Assembly: GCA_001898505.1 (NCBI GenBank)
Contig: MKTZ01000001.1
Span: forward strand, 124,001 to 188,000
Direction of reading: 5' to 3'
DNA: 64,000 bases
Origin: Sphingobacteriales bacterium 50-39
GTDB taxonomy: Bacteria > Bacteroidota > Bacteroidia > Chitinophagales > Chitinophagaceae
Numbering within the stretch: the stretch's first letter is position 1; each line of letters begins with the position of its first letter. A model generated the notes under the pieces. That model had not been told where the DNA came from and ran no database searches. It was given only the letters and a program-made list of their open reading frames with translations. This document shows, piece by piece, positions 27,760-36,125 of this stretch. The position numbers were made by a program, and so were the translations under genes.

Positions 27760-28218
27760 CTATAGTTTTTTACTCTTTTGCCGGTATTTGGGCGGAACGA
27801 AAAGGAGGCCGAACGCCTCGCCTTCTTCTTTTCCGAGATGCTTGTGATGCATTTTATGCGCCAGCCGGATCGCTTTGAGATACCGGTTATTCGATCGGGA
27901 GAACCACTTGAACCGCTGATGAATGATGACATCATGAACAAGAAAATAGGCCGCACCGTACGTCATAACGCCGAATCCGAAGGCCTGGAGCGCATAATGC
28001 CGGTGCAGCGTACCCCACAGAATTGAAAGAAAACTGGGAACGGCAAAAATGAGGAAGAACGCGTCGTTCTTTTCGAAGAACCCCTTGCCAGGCCGGTGAT
28101 GGTCTGCATGAAGGACCCACAGGAATCCGTGCATGACGTATCGGTGGGTGCACCAGGTGACTGCTTCCATCCCGGAAAAGGTCAATAAGACAATGACAAT
28201 ATAGAAAAAGATAAACAT
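27760..28218 (-). CDS. crtZ: beta-carotene hydroxylase
   Basis: 152 residues from the ATG at 28218 (a longer frame opens at 28269 but lies inside crtB). CrtZ-type non-haem di-iron membrane hydroxylase, converting beta-carotene to zeaxanthin. The histidine clusters are all present: HRYVMHG, HADHHRPG, HDVIIHQRF and AHKMHHKH, spaced between four hydrophobic helices. The start codon shares one base with the crtB stop (TAATG), so the two are translationally coupled. Confidence 0.92.
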   Translation of the reverse strand: MFIFFYIVIVLLTFSGMEAVTWCTHRYVMHGFLWVLHADHHRPGKGFFEKNDAFFLIFAVPSFLSILWGTLHRHYALQAFGFGVMTYGAAYFLVHDVIIHQRFKWFSRSNNRYLKAIRLAHKMHHKHLGKEEGEAFGLLFVPPKYRQKSKKL

Positions 28219-29054
28219 TACGATTGGTTTAATTGATGATGCAAACTGGCACTGAGCAGGATAAACCATTTACGGTAGTTGGGCACGCGGATCCTTTGCT
28301 CGAAAATGTTCATTGGCGCGGTGGCCTGTATCTTTTTGAACAAGGATACATAGTATTTGTAGGCCACATACACCCCCAGTCTGGCCTTTACCGGCAGCTG
28401 ATGGATCCCTTGCTCGGCATGCTGAAAGTCGGCAAGGATATCCTTCTCTATCTCCCGCTTCGCGGATTCGGTGAGTACTCCTCCGGACAGCCCTGGGAAA
28501 TAACTCCGCTCAAGCTGGTGGTAGTCGGCGCCAAGGTCGCGGAGAAAGTTGACTTTCTGAAAGGCGGACCCCAAACTTCGTGCATAGGAAGCAAGACGCG
28601 AGTAAAGCGCGTCCTCGCCTTCGCAAAACACCCGCAGGCACATGAGACCAACCGCTTCCGCGCTGCCGAATATATAACGGCTGTAGGAGCTGGGATCGTG
28701 CCGGGTTTCATAAAGATCTGTTTCCATACTCGTGAAAAAGGCCTCGATCAGGTTGGTATCGATGTCGTACTGTTTGACTGTCAACTGAAAGCCGTGAAGG
28801 ATGGGATTGAGACTGATGCCTTCCTCGATGGCCGAGTAGGTTTGCAGCCGGAATCCGGAAAGCAACTTCGGCTTGTTGTGATGGTGGAATGTATCGACAA
28901 TCTCATCGGTCAGCCGCACAAAACCATAGATGGAATAAATGGCATCACGCAGATCGCGATGAAGGAGACGGACAGACGAAGCAAAAGAAGTGCTGTAACA
29001 TTCGGTGACGACACGTCCGCAACGGCGGCTCATGTTGTGAAACAAATTCATCAT
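28218..29054 (-). CDS. crtB: phytoene synthase
   Basis: 278 residues, all-alpha squalene/phytoene synthase that joins two geranylgeranyl diphosphates. Both aspartate-rich motifs are seen: VRLTDEIVD (about 45-53) and KVNFLRDLGADYHQLERSYFPG (about 164-185). First gene of the leftward crtBZY operon, divergent from the gene pair at 29214-31234 that ends with crtI. The start may be either of two adjacent ATG codons. Confidence 0.93.
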   Translation of the reverse strand: MMNLFHNMSRRCGRVVTECYSTSFASSVRLLHRDLRDAIYSIYGFVRLTDEIVDTFHHHNKPKLLSGFRLQTYSAIEEGISLNPILHGFQLTVKQYDIDTNLIEAFFTSMETDLYETRHDPSSYSRYIFGSAEAVGLMCLRVFCEGEDALYSRLASYARSLGSAFQKVNFLRDLGADYHQLERSYFPGLSGGVLTESAKREIEKDILADFQHAEQGIHQLPVKARLGVYVAYKYYVSLFKKIQATAPMNIFEQRIRVPNYRKWFILLSASLHHQLNQS

Positions 29055-29091
29055 TAATCAATTTACTCCGCTTCTGACATTACCCTCGGGT

Positions 29092-29101
29092 TTGTTCAAC
29101 T
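29092..29101 (+). promoter_or_regulatory. possible CarH half-site in the crt divergent promoter region
   Basis: The 159-base gap between crtB and the 29214 gene should hold both promoters. TTGTTCAACT at 29092-29101 differs by one base from the TTGTTTAACT arm of the perfect inverted repeat before the carH-like gene (35555-35587). No inverted partner is obvious next to it, so this is a weak site at best. Confidence 0.3.
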
Positions 29102-29213
29102 TTCATTGATAATGAGCTTATAATTCTTTAACAACGGGCAATACGTGTACGGAAGTCTGGTAACTTGTTCGCGGGGAAGAAATTAACGCGGAAGAAAGGG
29201 AACATTGTAAAGT

Positions 29214-29717
29214 ATGAAAACGATTGTTATGGGTTGTCTGATGCTGTGGGCCGGGTCGGGTCATTCTCAGGATTTGCACGCGGTAAGATCGCTTTATTTA
29301 GAGGCCGGCTCCAGCGAAAGAGCTTGCCAAGACCTGCTATCAAAGACACGGTCCTGCGCGGAAGCCGACGCTATAATGATGGGATATGGCGGGGCGGCGG
29401 CAATGATCATGGCAAAGCATGTAATCAATCCCCTGACTAAACTGGATTGGTTCCGTCAGGGAAAGGAATTGTTGGATAAAGCACTCCTGATGGATGGTCG
29501 GTCGGCGGAGCTTCACTATCTGAGGTACTGTATACAACGCAACTGTCCGCGTTTCCTGGGATATAGCGGGAACGTTCCGGCCGACAGGGAATTTCTCTTT
29601 CATTTTCTGGAAGGCAATGGAGATTCCGAACTAAAAATGATGATCCATGCGGCCTTGACGAAGGATCCATCCGTGCGCAAACCGCTTCCGTCAATAAAGA
29701 CCGACAAAGCCCGATGA
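29214..29717 (+). CDS. secreted unknown protein coupled to crtI
   Basis: 167 residues. Signal peptide (MKTIVMGCLMLWAGSGHSQ) and an all-alpha mature part resembling a TPR-like fold (AVRSLYLEAGSSERACQDLL; KLDWFRQGKELLDKALLMDG). Several Cys residues (CMLM and QRNCPRF) may be functional. It shares four bases with the crtI start (ATGA), so they are translated together. Function unknown; coupling suggests a link to carotenoid synthesis or localisation. Confidence 0.78.
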   Translation: MKTIVMGCLMLWAGSGHSQDLHAVRSLYLEAGSSERACQDLLSKTRSCAEADAIMMGYGGAAAMIMAKHVINPLTKLDWFRQGKELLDKALLMDGRSAELHYLRYCIQRNCPRFLGYSGNVPADREFLFHFLEGNGDSELKMMIHAALTKDPSVRKPLPSIKTDKAR

Positions 29718-31234
29718 AGCGGCAAAAAGGGCAAGCCAATCGAATGCAAAACAATAAGCAAATAGCGGTCATCGGGGCAGGCATCAGCGGCCTTAGCGCT
29801 GCAGCCTATCTTGCCAATGCGGGTTTTCAGGTTGATATTTACGAAAAGCATGCATCACCTGGCGGCAGAGCCCGGCAATTCTCGGCGGCAGGGTACACTT
29901 TCGACATGGGGCCTTCATGGTATTGGATGCCCGATGTGTTCGAACGGTTCTTCCAGGATTTCGGGTCAAGAGTCTCCGACTGGTATCGGCTGCGCCTCCT
30001 GGACCCCGCTTTCGAAATGGTTTTCAGTGAAGGCGAGACCCTTCATATCCCCGACGATTTTTCGGGGCTTTGCCGGCTTTTTGAGTCCAGGGAGCCGGGC
30101 TCGGCCGCTCGCCTGGCCGATTTTATGCGCCTGGCCCAGTTCAAATACGAGCGGGCTATGGCCGATGTCGTATATAAGCCGGGGCTTCACTTTACCGAAC
30201 TGCTTGACCCCAAGCTGGTATCGGCTGTACTCCGTTTTCAATTGTTCTCGTCGATCCGGCGCCAGGTACGCAGGAATTTCCGTCATCCTCACTTGGTAGC
30301 GTTAATGGAATTTCCCATCTTGTTCCTCGGGGCAATGCCCGCCAGTACGCCGGCTCTCTATACACTGATGAATTACGCCGGTTTGAAGTTGGGAACCTGG
30401 TACCCCGAAGGCGGATTCGGGGCAGTCGCCAAGGGGATCGCCGGCCAGGCAGAACGTAACGGCGCCCGCATCTTCTACAATACGGAGATAAGAAGGATCG
30501 TAACACGCGGCAACCGGGTCACGGGGATCGAAGCCGGCGGAAAAGTCATTCCGTACGACGGAGTCGTCGCCGCCGGCGATTACAGCAATATGGAAGCGTC
30601 CTTGTTGCCGGCGGAATTTCGCAACTACGGCAAGGAATACTGGCAACGGAAGACCTTTGCGCCGTCCTGCCTCCTTTTTTACCTCGGCCTGCGCAAGACC
30701 TTCCCAAGCCTCGGGCACCATACATTATTTTTCGAGGAAGACCTCGATGCACACGCGCTCGATATTTACAAAACTCCTGTTTGGCCTTCAAAGCCCCTAT
30801 TCTATGTCTGCCGGACCACGGCATCCGACAAGACGGTGGCTCCGGTGGGGCACGATAACCTTTTCCTTCTCATGCCGGTCGCAACGGGGCTCTCCGATTC
30901 ATCACTGACAAGAGAAGCCTATTTTGAATTGATGGCCAACCGGATCATGAGACGTTTAGGGGAAGATATCCGGCCTTATATTGATTATAAGCGTAGCTAT
31001 TCTATCACCGATTTTATCGAAGATTACGGCGCATATCGCGGCAACGCCTATGGACTGGCAAATACCCTGTTGCAGACAGCGATCTTCAAACCGAAGATCA
31101 GGAATCGAAAATTGCCAAACCTGGTCTATTCGGGCCAACTGACCGTCCCCGGACCCGGAGTTCCCCCGGCACTGATCTCCGGCAAGGTGGCGGCCAATAT
31201 TTTGGCGGGACATTTTAAGACGAAGATCGAATGA
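29714..31234 (+). CDS. crtI: phytoene desaturase
   Basis: 506 residues, CrtI-type FAD-dependent desaturase taking phytoene to lycopene. N-terminal FAD motif AVIGAGISGLSAAAYLANAG, then EKHASPGGRARQF, and C-terminal signature NLVYSGQLTVPGPGVPPALISG with the preceding GLANTLLQTAIF helix. Alternative starts are ATG 29714 (overlaps the previous stop) and ATG 29744; the second matches usual CrtI N-termini more closely. Together with crtB, crtY and crtZ it gives a route to zeaxanthin. Confidence 0.93.
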   Translation: MKRQKGQANRMQNNKQIAVIGAGISGLSAAAYLANAGFQVDIYEKHASPGGRARQFSAAGYTFDMGPSWYWMPDVFERFFQDFGSRVSDWYRLRLLDPAFEMVFSEGETLHIPDDFSGLCRLFESREPGSAARLADFMRLAQFKYERAMADVVYKPGLHFTELLDPKLVSAVLRFQLFSSIRRQVRRNFRHPHLVALMEFPILFLGAMPASTPALYTLMNYAGLKLGTWYPEGGFGAVAKGIAGQAERNGARIFYNTEIRRIVTRGNRVTGIEAGGKVIPYDGVVAAGDYSNMEASLLPAEFRNYGKEYWQRKTFAPSCLLFYLGLRKTFPSLGHHTLFFEEDLDAHALDIYKTPVWPSKPLFYVCRTTASDKTVAPVGHDNLFLLMPVATGLSDSSLTREAYFELMANRIMRRLGEDIRPYIDYKRSYSITDFIEDYGAYRGNAYGLANTLLQTAIFKPKIRNRKLPNLVYSGQLTVPGPGVPPALISGKVAANILAGHFKTKIE

Positions 31235-31241
31235 CCCGCAC

Positions 31242-32057
31242 TTATTGCCCCGCGGCCTCCCTTAGCCATTGGAACCAATTGTCGACCTTGAACCGGTAGT
31301 CGAATACCGGTTCAAGATAACGGCTCTTGACCTCCTTCCAGGATTTTTTTTCTGCGATAAAACCGGGCGGGAGCTTGCCGGACGCGAGCGCCGCTGCGGT
31401 ATAGAAGGTCTTGCGCGTAGGATGATGGGGGCTGACAGCATTGACGGTCAGGTTCAGATTGGGCGTTTCGACTAGTTGGGTAGTGATACGGACACAATCG
31501 TCTAAGTGAATAAGGTTGACGGGCGCCAGGCCGTTTGGGATTTTACTGGCGTCCTTGAAGAAATTCGCCGGCGACCTGCCCGGACCGACCAGGCCCCCGA
31601 AACGGACACACACAAATTCGAATGCCGGCTCCGAACGGAGAATATTCTCGGCGTCCCGGATCATCCGGGATGAGGGCATGGACGGGGCCACCGGCGAAAG
31701 TTCATCTACGATAGCATCGGGCGTGCCGTAGACACTGATTGAACTGGTATAAATGATCCTCCGGATGCCCCGGGCTTTGGCCACCTCGCTCAAAATTTGA
31801 ATGATGCCGGCATGATCCTCCCCGGCTTTGGGTGGGAGGGTGACGACCAGGATATCGCAATGAAAGAACGGGATAACGCTTGAGTCCTGATGGAGCAGCT
31901 GTCGCAAATCAAGCAGGAAGGGCTCTGCCCCCGCGACGCGTATTTTGGGAAATTTGTCCTTCGTGGTGGTAGAACCCTTTACAAGATGGCCCCGGCTGGC
32001 TAATTCTGCCGCAAGTGGAAGGCCAAACCAACCGCAGCCAAGAATGCTGATTGTCAT
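31242..32057 (-). CDS. NAD-dependent epimerase/dehydratase (SDR-like)
   Basis: 271 residues. Extended-SDR-like nucleotide-binding fold starting MTISILGCGWFGLPLAAELASR (GxGxxG-like), with YTSSISVYG as the serine/tyrosine motif and RFGGLVGPGRSPANFF further on. Resembles the YeeZ group of NAD(P)-binding proteins. The active-site YxxxK is not clearly present, so the reaction is unknown. It follows the LytTR gene by three bases on the same strand and is convergent with crtI. Confidence 0.82.
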   Translation of the reverse strand: MTISILGCGWFGLPLAAELASRGHLVKGSTTTKDKFPKIRVAGAEPFLLDLRQLLHQDSSVIPFFHCDILVVTLPPKAGEDHAGIIQILSEVAKARGIRRIIYTSSISVYGTPDAIVDELSPVAPSMPSSRMIRDAENILRSEPAFEFVCVRFGGLVGPGRSPANFFKDASKIPNGLAPVNLIHLDDCVRITTQLVETPNLNLTVNAVSPHHPTRKTFYTAAALASGKLPPGFIAEKKSWKEVKSRYLEPVFDYRFKVDNWFQWLREAAGQ

Positions 32058-32060
32058 ATA

Positions 32061-32576
32061 TTATGAGTCCGCCCATTTTTTGAAATCCGCCACGCGGTCA
32101 CGGCTTACGATCACCTCCTCGGCCTGCAAGGGATTCTTTAATGTTATTCTAAGCCGATGATTGATGAACGGTTTCACCTGTTCTACGGCACGGGCGTGGA
32201 GGATAATGCTACGGTTGATACGAAAAAAAGCGGAGGGCTCCAGCTCTCGTTCCAATTGATCGAGGGTATGGTCGACGAGATATTTGGTCCTGTTCATCAG
32301 CACGATGTGCACCATCCGGTTTTCGGCTTCGATGATGGCGATATCCTTGGTATCTATAAAGAACCAGCGCCGGCCCATCCTTCCAAGCAGGCGGACCTTA
32401 TAACAGCAACGCCGGACAGCAGGGGATTCCGGCACCAATTCCTGGCTACAGAAGCCAACCACGGGTTCTATATCGTCAGGCGCGGCGATGATCCGGATCG
32501 CCGGTTCGATCTGCCGGAGGAGAAGCACAAGTCTTTCGGCCGCCAGGGGCTCAACCTCGAGTATGATGACCTTCAT
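32061..32576 (-). CDS. LytTR DNA-binding protein with most of the receiver deleted
   Basis: 171 residues from ATG 32576. A receiver-like start (MKVIILEVEPLAAERLVLLL; the usual acidic EDEP here reads EVEP) breaks off at about residue 36. It is followed by a short unrelated segment (FCSQELVPESPAVRR) and then a complete LytTR domain (about 65-171; RWFFIDTKDIAIIEAENRM, FFRINRSIILHARAVEQV). The phosphoacceptor aspartate region, about 80 residues of a normal receiver, is absent. Either a constitutive DNA-binding protein or a dying gene. It pairs with the downstream epimerase gene. Confidence 0.8.
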   Translation of the reverse strand: MKVIILEVEPLAAERLVLLLRQIEPAIRIIAAPDDIEPVVGFCSQELVPESPAVRRCCYKVRLLGRMGRRWFFIDTKDIAIIEAENRMVHIVLMNRTKYLVDHTLDQLERELEPSAFFRINRSIILHARAVEQVKPFINHRLRITLKNPLQAEEVIVSRDRVADFKKWADS

Positions 32577-32752
32577 GCCAGTAAGGATACGAAAAAAAGG
32601 CAGCAGGCTTGTTTTATGTTGATGTTTTGACAGCTTATCGGCAGCTTCCGTTGAGCAGGGCTGAACAAAAGGATCAGACCTTTCGCAAAGAAAGGCCTGA
32701 TCATCAGCGACGCCGGCGGTCTGGAAGCGCTGGCAATACAAGAAAAGACGAT

Positions 32753-33691
32753 CTACGGAAGAAGGACCTGGTCAATGACGTGCACAACACCGTTGGTCGT
32801 TACGATATTGGCTGCCATGACGGTCGAGGGAGTGCTGTTCCCATTTCCTTTCACCTGTACACTGCTCCCCACAAGAATGTGGACGGTTTCCCCATTGACG
32901 GTCGCGGGCATGCTGTTATTGACAAGATCCGACGAAAAAATCCGCCCGGCAATGACATGGTAGGTGAGGATTTTCGTCAACGTATTCGGATCCGCGGCAT
33001 TAATGGCCGCTGAATTGACGAACCCGGCGTTGATGAAGGCCTGGTTGGTGGGCGCGAAGACTGTAAAGGGCCCTGTGCCGGAAAGCACCGCGGCCACATT
33101 CGTACTTCCCTGGCTGGCGCGCAGGACGGCAGTCACCAACAGGCTGAGATTCGGATTGGCTATCGCCGTTTGTACGATAGTACCCGTCGCCGGCAGCAGA
33201 ACAGCCGAAATGTCATGGATCACGCCGTTGGTGCACAGGATATCAGCCTTGGTGACGGGTACGCCGTTGATGAACACCTGGCCGCTTGGTGTTCGGGTGG
33301 CAAATGCGGGCTGACCATTCAGCGTATTTACAGGGGTATTGGTAGCCTGGGGGATATCCGCCGCCTTTACCTGCCCACCGAGTACATGGTAGAGCAGGAT
33401 GGCCTTCAGCGTGGAATCGGGTAGGGTAGAAAGAGCCGAGGTAGAACTAAGGCCCAATGCCGCGAAAGCCTTGTTGTCTGGGGCGAATACAGTAAAATCC
33501 TCTTCGGATTTGCTGTCGAGGGTGGCTTTCAGCCCTTCTTTATTGATCGCCGCCACCAGGATGGAATAAGAAGGGTCGGCAGCCAGCGTAGCATAGATGC
33601 TGCCGTGATGATTGAGATTGGATTTCCTGCAGGCAGTGCCCAATAGGCCAAATGCCAGGAGAATTGCCGCGAAAGTTTTGATGGATTTCAT
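32753..33691 (-). CDS. fasciclin (FAS1) lipoprotein, two domains
   Basis: 312 residues from ATG 33691 (the frame is open to 33973, but this start gives a lipoprotein signal ending LLGTAC). Two FAS1 domains (about 45-180 and 185-312) with the family motifs FTVFAPDNKAFAAL / FTVFAPTNQAFINAG and TNGVVHVIDQVLLP at the very end. FAS1 proteins mediate adhesion or matrix contact. A second single-domain FAS1 protein lies at 37359. It is divergent from the broken regulator gene at 33906. Confidence 0.88.
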   Translation of the reverse strand: MKSIKTFAAILLAFGLLGTACRKSNLNHHGSIYATLAADPSYSILVAAINKEGLKATLDSKSEEDFTVFAPDNKAFAALGLSSTSALSTLPDSTLKAILLYHVLGGQVKAADIPQATNTPVNTLNGQPAFATRTPSGQVFINGVPVTKADILCTNGVIHDISAVLLPATGTIVQTAIANPNLSLLVTAVLRASQGSTNVAAVLSGTGPFTVFAPTNQAFINAGFVNSAAINAADPNTLTKILTYHVIAGRIFSSDLVNNSMPATVNGETVHILVGSSVQVKGNGNSTPSTVMAANIVTTNGVVHVIDQVLLP

Positions 33692-33905
33692 AACATGTTT
33701 TTGGAAATCATAACAAAAAAAAGCGCCTCGATAAATAACCAACGGGCGAATCATCGTCTTTTCAGTATCAATCGTCATTCCTATTGAACTGTTTAGATTT
33801 GAGGTGAGTGTAGCAGAAAATACGTCAACAAATTTCGCCCGTCCCGGCATCAATCGATATGTTTGTCCCATCGGTGCTGACCAATTGTCAGACAAAAGGC
33901 AGATT

Positions 33906-34645
33906 ATGGATACAATTGATACCTTTTCAATGAGGGATGTCGAACGGCTGATGGGAATAAAGGCCCATACCATCCGGATATGGGAGAAACGCTACGGCAT
34001 AGCGGAACCGCGACGCTCGGCGACAAATATCCGCTTTTACAGCAATGAAGAAGTACGTTTGTTGATGACAGTGAGGATGCTCAATGGCTACGGTCATAAG
34101 ATCTCGGCGATCGCGGCAATGTCCCGCGATGAACGGAACCGCCGGCTCGACGAGGCGCTCGAACATAAGCCCGTCCCGGGGCAGGCGGAAGAGGCGCTGA
34201 TCGTAAGTCTGCTGGAGGCGGACGAATGGCGGTTCGCCAGGGTCTTCTATGCTGAGGTGCATCGAACGATAAGACAAGACCGTCGGTGTTACTATTTTTG
34301 CCCGAACACGAACTGCATGAGCTGGGGTTATTATTCTATAACTATGCATTCCGGGTGCGTGGCTACAGAACCTATTACTTGGGTCAATCGGTGCCCTTCG
34401 ACGGGCTCGAACGGATGCTTCGGCTGGCCTGCCCCGATGTAATCGTCACCGGAATGACAAATCCCATCAACCCGCTTGGTTTCCGCCAATTCTATGAAAA
34501 GCTGCAACAGCTGACCGGTCCGGCTACAATTTATTATACCGGTCCCCAGCCTTCCACGATGAAGACCTACTATAAAAATCTCCGAACCACGGCCCATCTG
34601 ATCCGCTTTCTGCAATCGATCCCCCTGAGGGAAGCACATACATAG
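33906..34645 (+). pseudogene. CarH/MerR-type B12 regulator, internal deletion and frameshift
   Basis: N-terminal part (from ATG 33906): MerR HTH with FSMRDVERLMGIKAHTIRIW and RRSATNIRFYSNEEVRLL, running to FARVFYAEVHR (about 34265), after which the frame goes wrong. The B12-binding C-terminal half continues in another frame from about 34270 (PSVLLFLPEHELHELGLLF, with ExHxxG) to the stop at 34645. Compared with the intact paralogue at 34652-35551, about 55-60 residues are missing, including the whole W-x9-EH helical bundle that caps adenosylcobalamin. So it cannot be a light sensor and is not one reading frame. Confidence 0.82.
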
Positions 34646-34651
34646 GAACCA

Positions 34652-35551
34652 TTAATTTCTCGACGGGTCGGGCCCGTTAAGAACAGCGGTCAAATCCTCC
34701 ACTGTGTGTAGCCATTGAACCCTCCGGTAGTTGGCCGCGTTTGCCGGTCTGGTCGGATTACCTGCTAGGTATATTTTCTTCCCACTGAACGTCAGATCAA
34801 GTTCTTTAAGAAAGGCCAGTATGGGCTTCGAGAGTTCGGATTGAAGGGTAAAGATCAGTATCCGGTCCGCACTGATCTCCTTCACAGCGGCCGCCATCGA
34901 CGCCAGCGGTACATTGGCGCCCAGGTAGACCGCACCATGGCCGGAAAGCCGGATGATATTATAAGCGAGGAGAAGCCCCATTTCATGGAACTCATTTTCA
35001 GGAAGCATCAGCAACCATCGTTCGGCGCTGGGGTCCGGCGCTGGGAGCGCATCCACGAGCGCAAATAATTTCCGTCGCAGCAAATTGCTCACGAAATGCT
35101 CATGCGTGGGAGATATCTTGTCGCATCGCCAAAGGAGCCCTATCCGCTCGAGCATCGGCAACAGAACGTAACGATAGGTATTCTTTAACCGGTATCGAAC
35201 GATGCAATACGCAAGGATCTGTTCGAACCGGGCCTCATCGTAGGTCAAACCCGCCGCGATCAGCTGCGATATGAAGTAATCTTCGGTGGCGTTGGTCCGG
35301 GTGCTGACAATGGATTCCAACAGCTGATGCAGCTTATCGTCCGAAAGCGGCCCTACCTCGGAGGCCCGGTATCCTGCATTTACCAGGCTGACCATGTTCA
35401 GAAGCCGTCTCATTTGGGAACCGTCATAATAACGGGTATTACCCCGTGACCGGGAAGGTGTCAGTGCATTATATCTCGCCTCCCAAGCCCGGATGGTATG
35501 CGGCTTAAGACCGGAGAACCGGCCCAACTGGGAGATGGAAAAGAGATTCAT
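34652..35551 (-). CDS. CarH/LitR-type B12-dependent photoreceptor regulator
   Basis: 299 residues. N-terminal MerR helix-turn-helix (1-70; ISQLGRFSGLKPHTIRAWEARY), then the helical cap (about 90-165) and a Rossmann-like B12-binding domain (about 175-299). It carries the adenosylcobalamin photoreceptor signature W-x9-EH exactly: W141, then nine residues (RCDKISPTH), then E151-H152. ExHxxG (E187, H189, G192) supplies the lower axial histidine. In Thermus and Myxococcus such proteins repress carotenoid genes in the dark, and light breaks the cofactor and releases DNA. The crt genes 5.6 kb away are the expected targets. Confidence 0.9.
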   Translation of the reverse strand: MNLFSISQLGRFSGLKPHTIRAWEARYNALTPSRSRGNTRYYDGSQMRRLLNMVSLVNAGYRASEVGPLSDDKLHQLLESIVSTRTNATEDYFISQLIAAGLTYDEARFEQILAYCIVRYRLKNTYRYVLLPMLERIGLLWRCDKISPTHEHFVSNLLRRKLFALVDALPAPDPSAERWLLMLPENEFHEMGLLLAYNIIRLSGHGAVYLGANVPLASMAAAVKEISADRILIFTLQSELSKPILAFLKELDLTFSGKKIYLAGNPTRPANAANYRRVQWLHTVEDLTAVLNGPDPSRN

Positions 35552-35554
35552 TGT

Positions 35555-35587
35555 TTGTTTAACTATTTAGCAAATTTAGTTAAACAA
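35555..35587. promoter_or_regulatory. perfect inverted repeat before the carH-like start codon
   Basis: TTGTTTAACTA at 35555-35565 and its exact reverse complement TAGTTAAACAA at 35577-35587, separated by 11 bases. The carH start codon ends at 35551, three bases away. The position is right for autoregulation by the CarH-like protein; MerR proteins bind such inverted repeats. Related half-sites (TGTTTAGAT at 33791-33799; ATCTAAACA at 35674-35682) lie near the other regulator gene. Confidence 0.6.
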
Positions 35588-35652
35588 AATGGTCCGACCA
35601 AAAATACAAATTGTTAATAATGAAGTACTAACGATTCATTTCTGTTTAAGGG

Positions 35653-35698
35653 CGTTTCAATTCACGGGCGAATATCTAAACAAATCTCGATTGAAACG
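35653..35698. promoter_or_regulatory. second inverted repeat upstream of carH
   Basis: CGTTTCAAT at 35653-35661 and ATTGAAACG at 35690-35698, a perfect 9+9 pair separated by 28 bases. The spacer includes ATCTAAACA (35674-35682), a half-site variant of the carH-proximal repeat. Possible operator or hairpin in the divergent region between carH and the SDR fragment. Confidence 0.4.
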
Positions 35699-35732
35699 AT
35701 ACCGGTTATTAGATTCCAGTTAAAACCGTCGG

Positions 35733-36125
35733 ATGAAAGTTTGTTTGGTCACAGGGGTCACCCTCGAGCAAGGCCTCGGATTTGCGATCGCCCTTCGCAT
35801 GTATCAGCGGGAATATGCAGTATATCTTGGCGGCCGCCGCGGTGAAAGAGCCGTTGAACTCGGATTATCTATCGACAAATCAGGCTTCTGGGTAAAAGCT
35901 CACACGTTGGACATCACCGATGATACCAGCGTGACGCAATTCCTTGCCCGGGTCCGCGGCGAACAGGGAAAAATCGACGCCTTGATCAACAACGCGGGCG
36001 CTGGGTTTGATGCCGGGGTACATCCTTTGGATGTCAATTTTGCAGACGCCCGCCAGACCTTTGAGACCAATCTTTTCGGCGCATGGCGCATGACCCGGGG
36101 GAGCCAGATTGGGCCCCCGATATAA
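35733..36125 (+). pseudogene. short-chain dehydrogenase, cut before the catalytic residues
   Basis: 130 residues of open frame. Good SDR N-terminus: CLVTGVTLEQGLGFAIALRM (with degenerate Gly motif), LDITDD at about 60-65, INNAGAGF at about 87-94, and TFETNLFGAWRMTR at about 108-121. The Ser and YxxxK catalytic elements, which should follow, are missing. The frame ends ten residues after the join with the alpha/beta hydrolase gene (about 36098-36112). So roughly the last half of the gene is lost. Confidence 0.8.
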
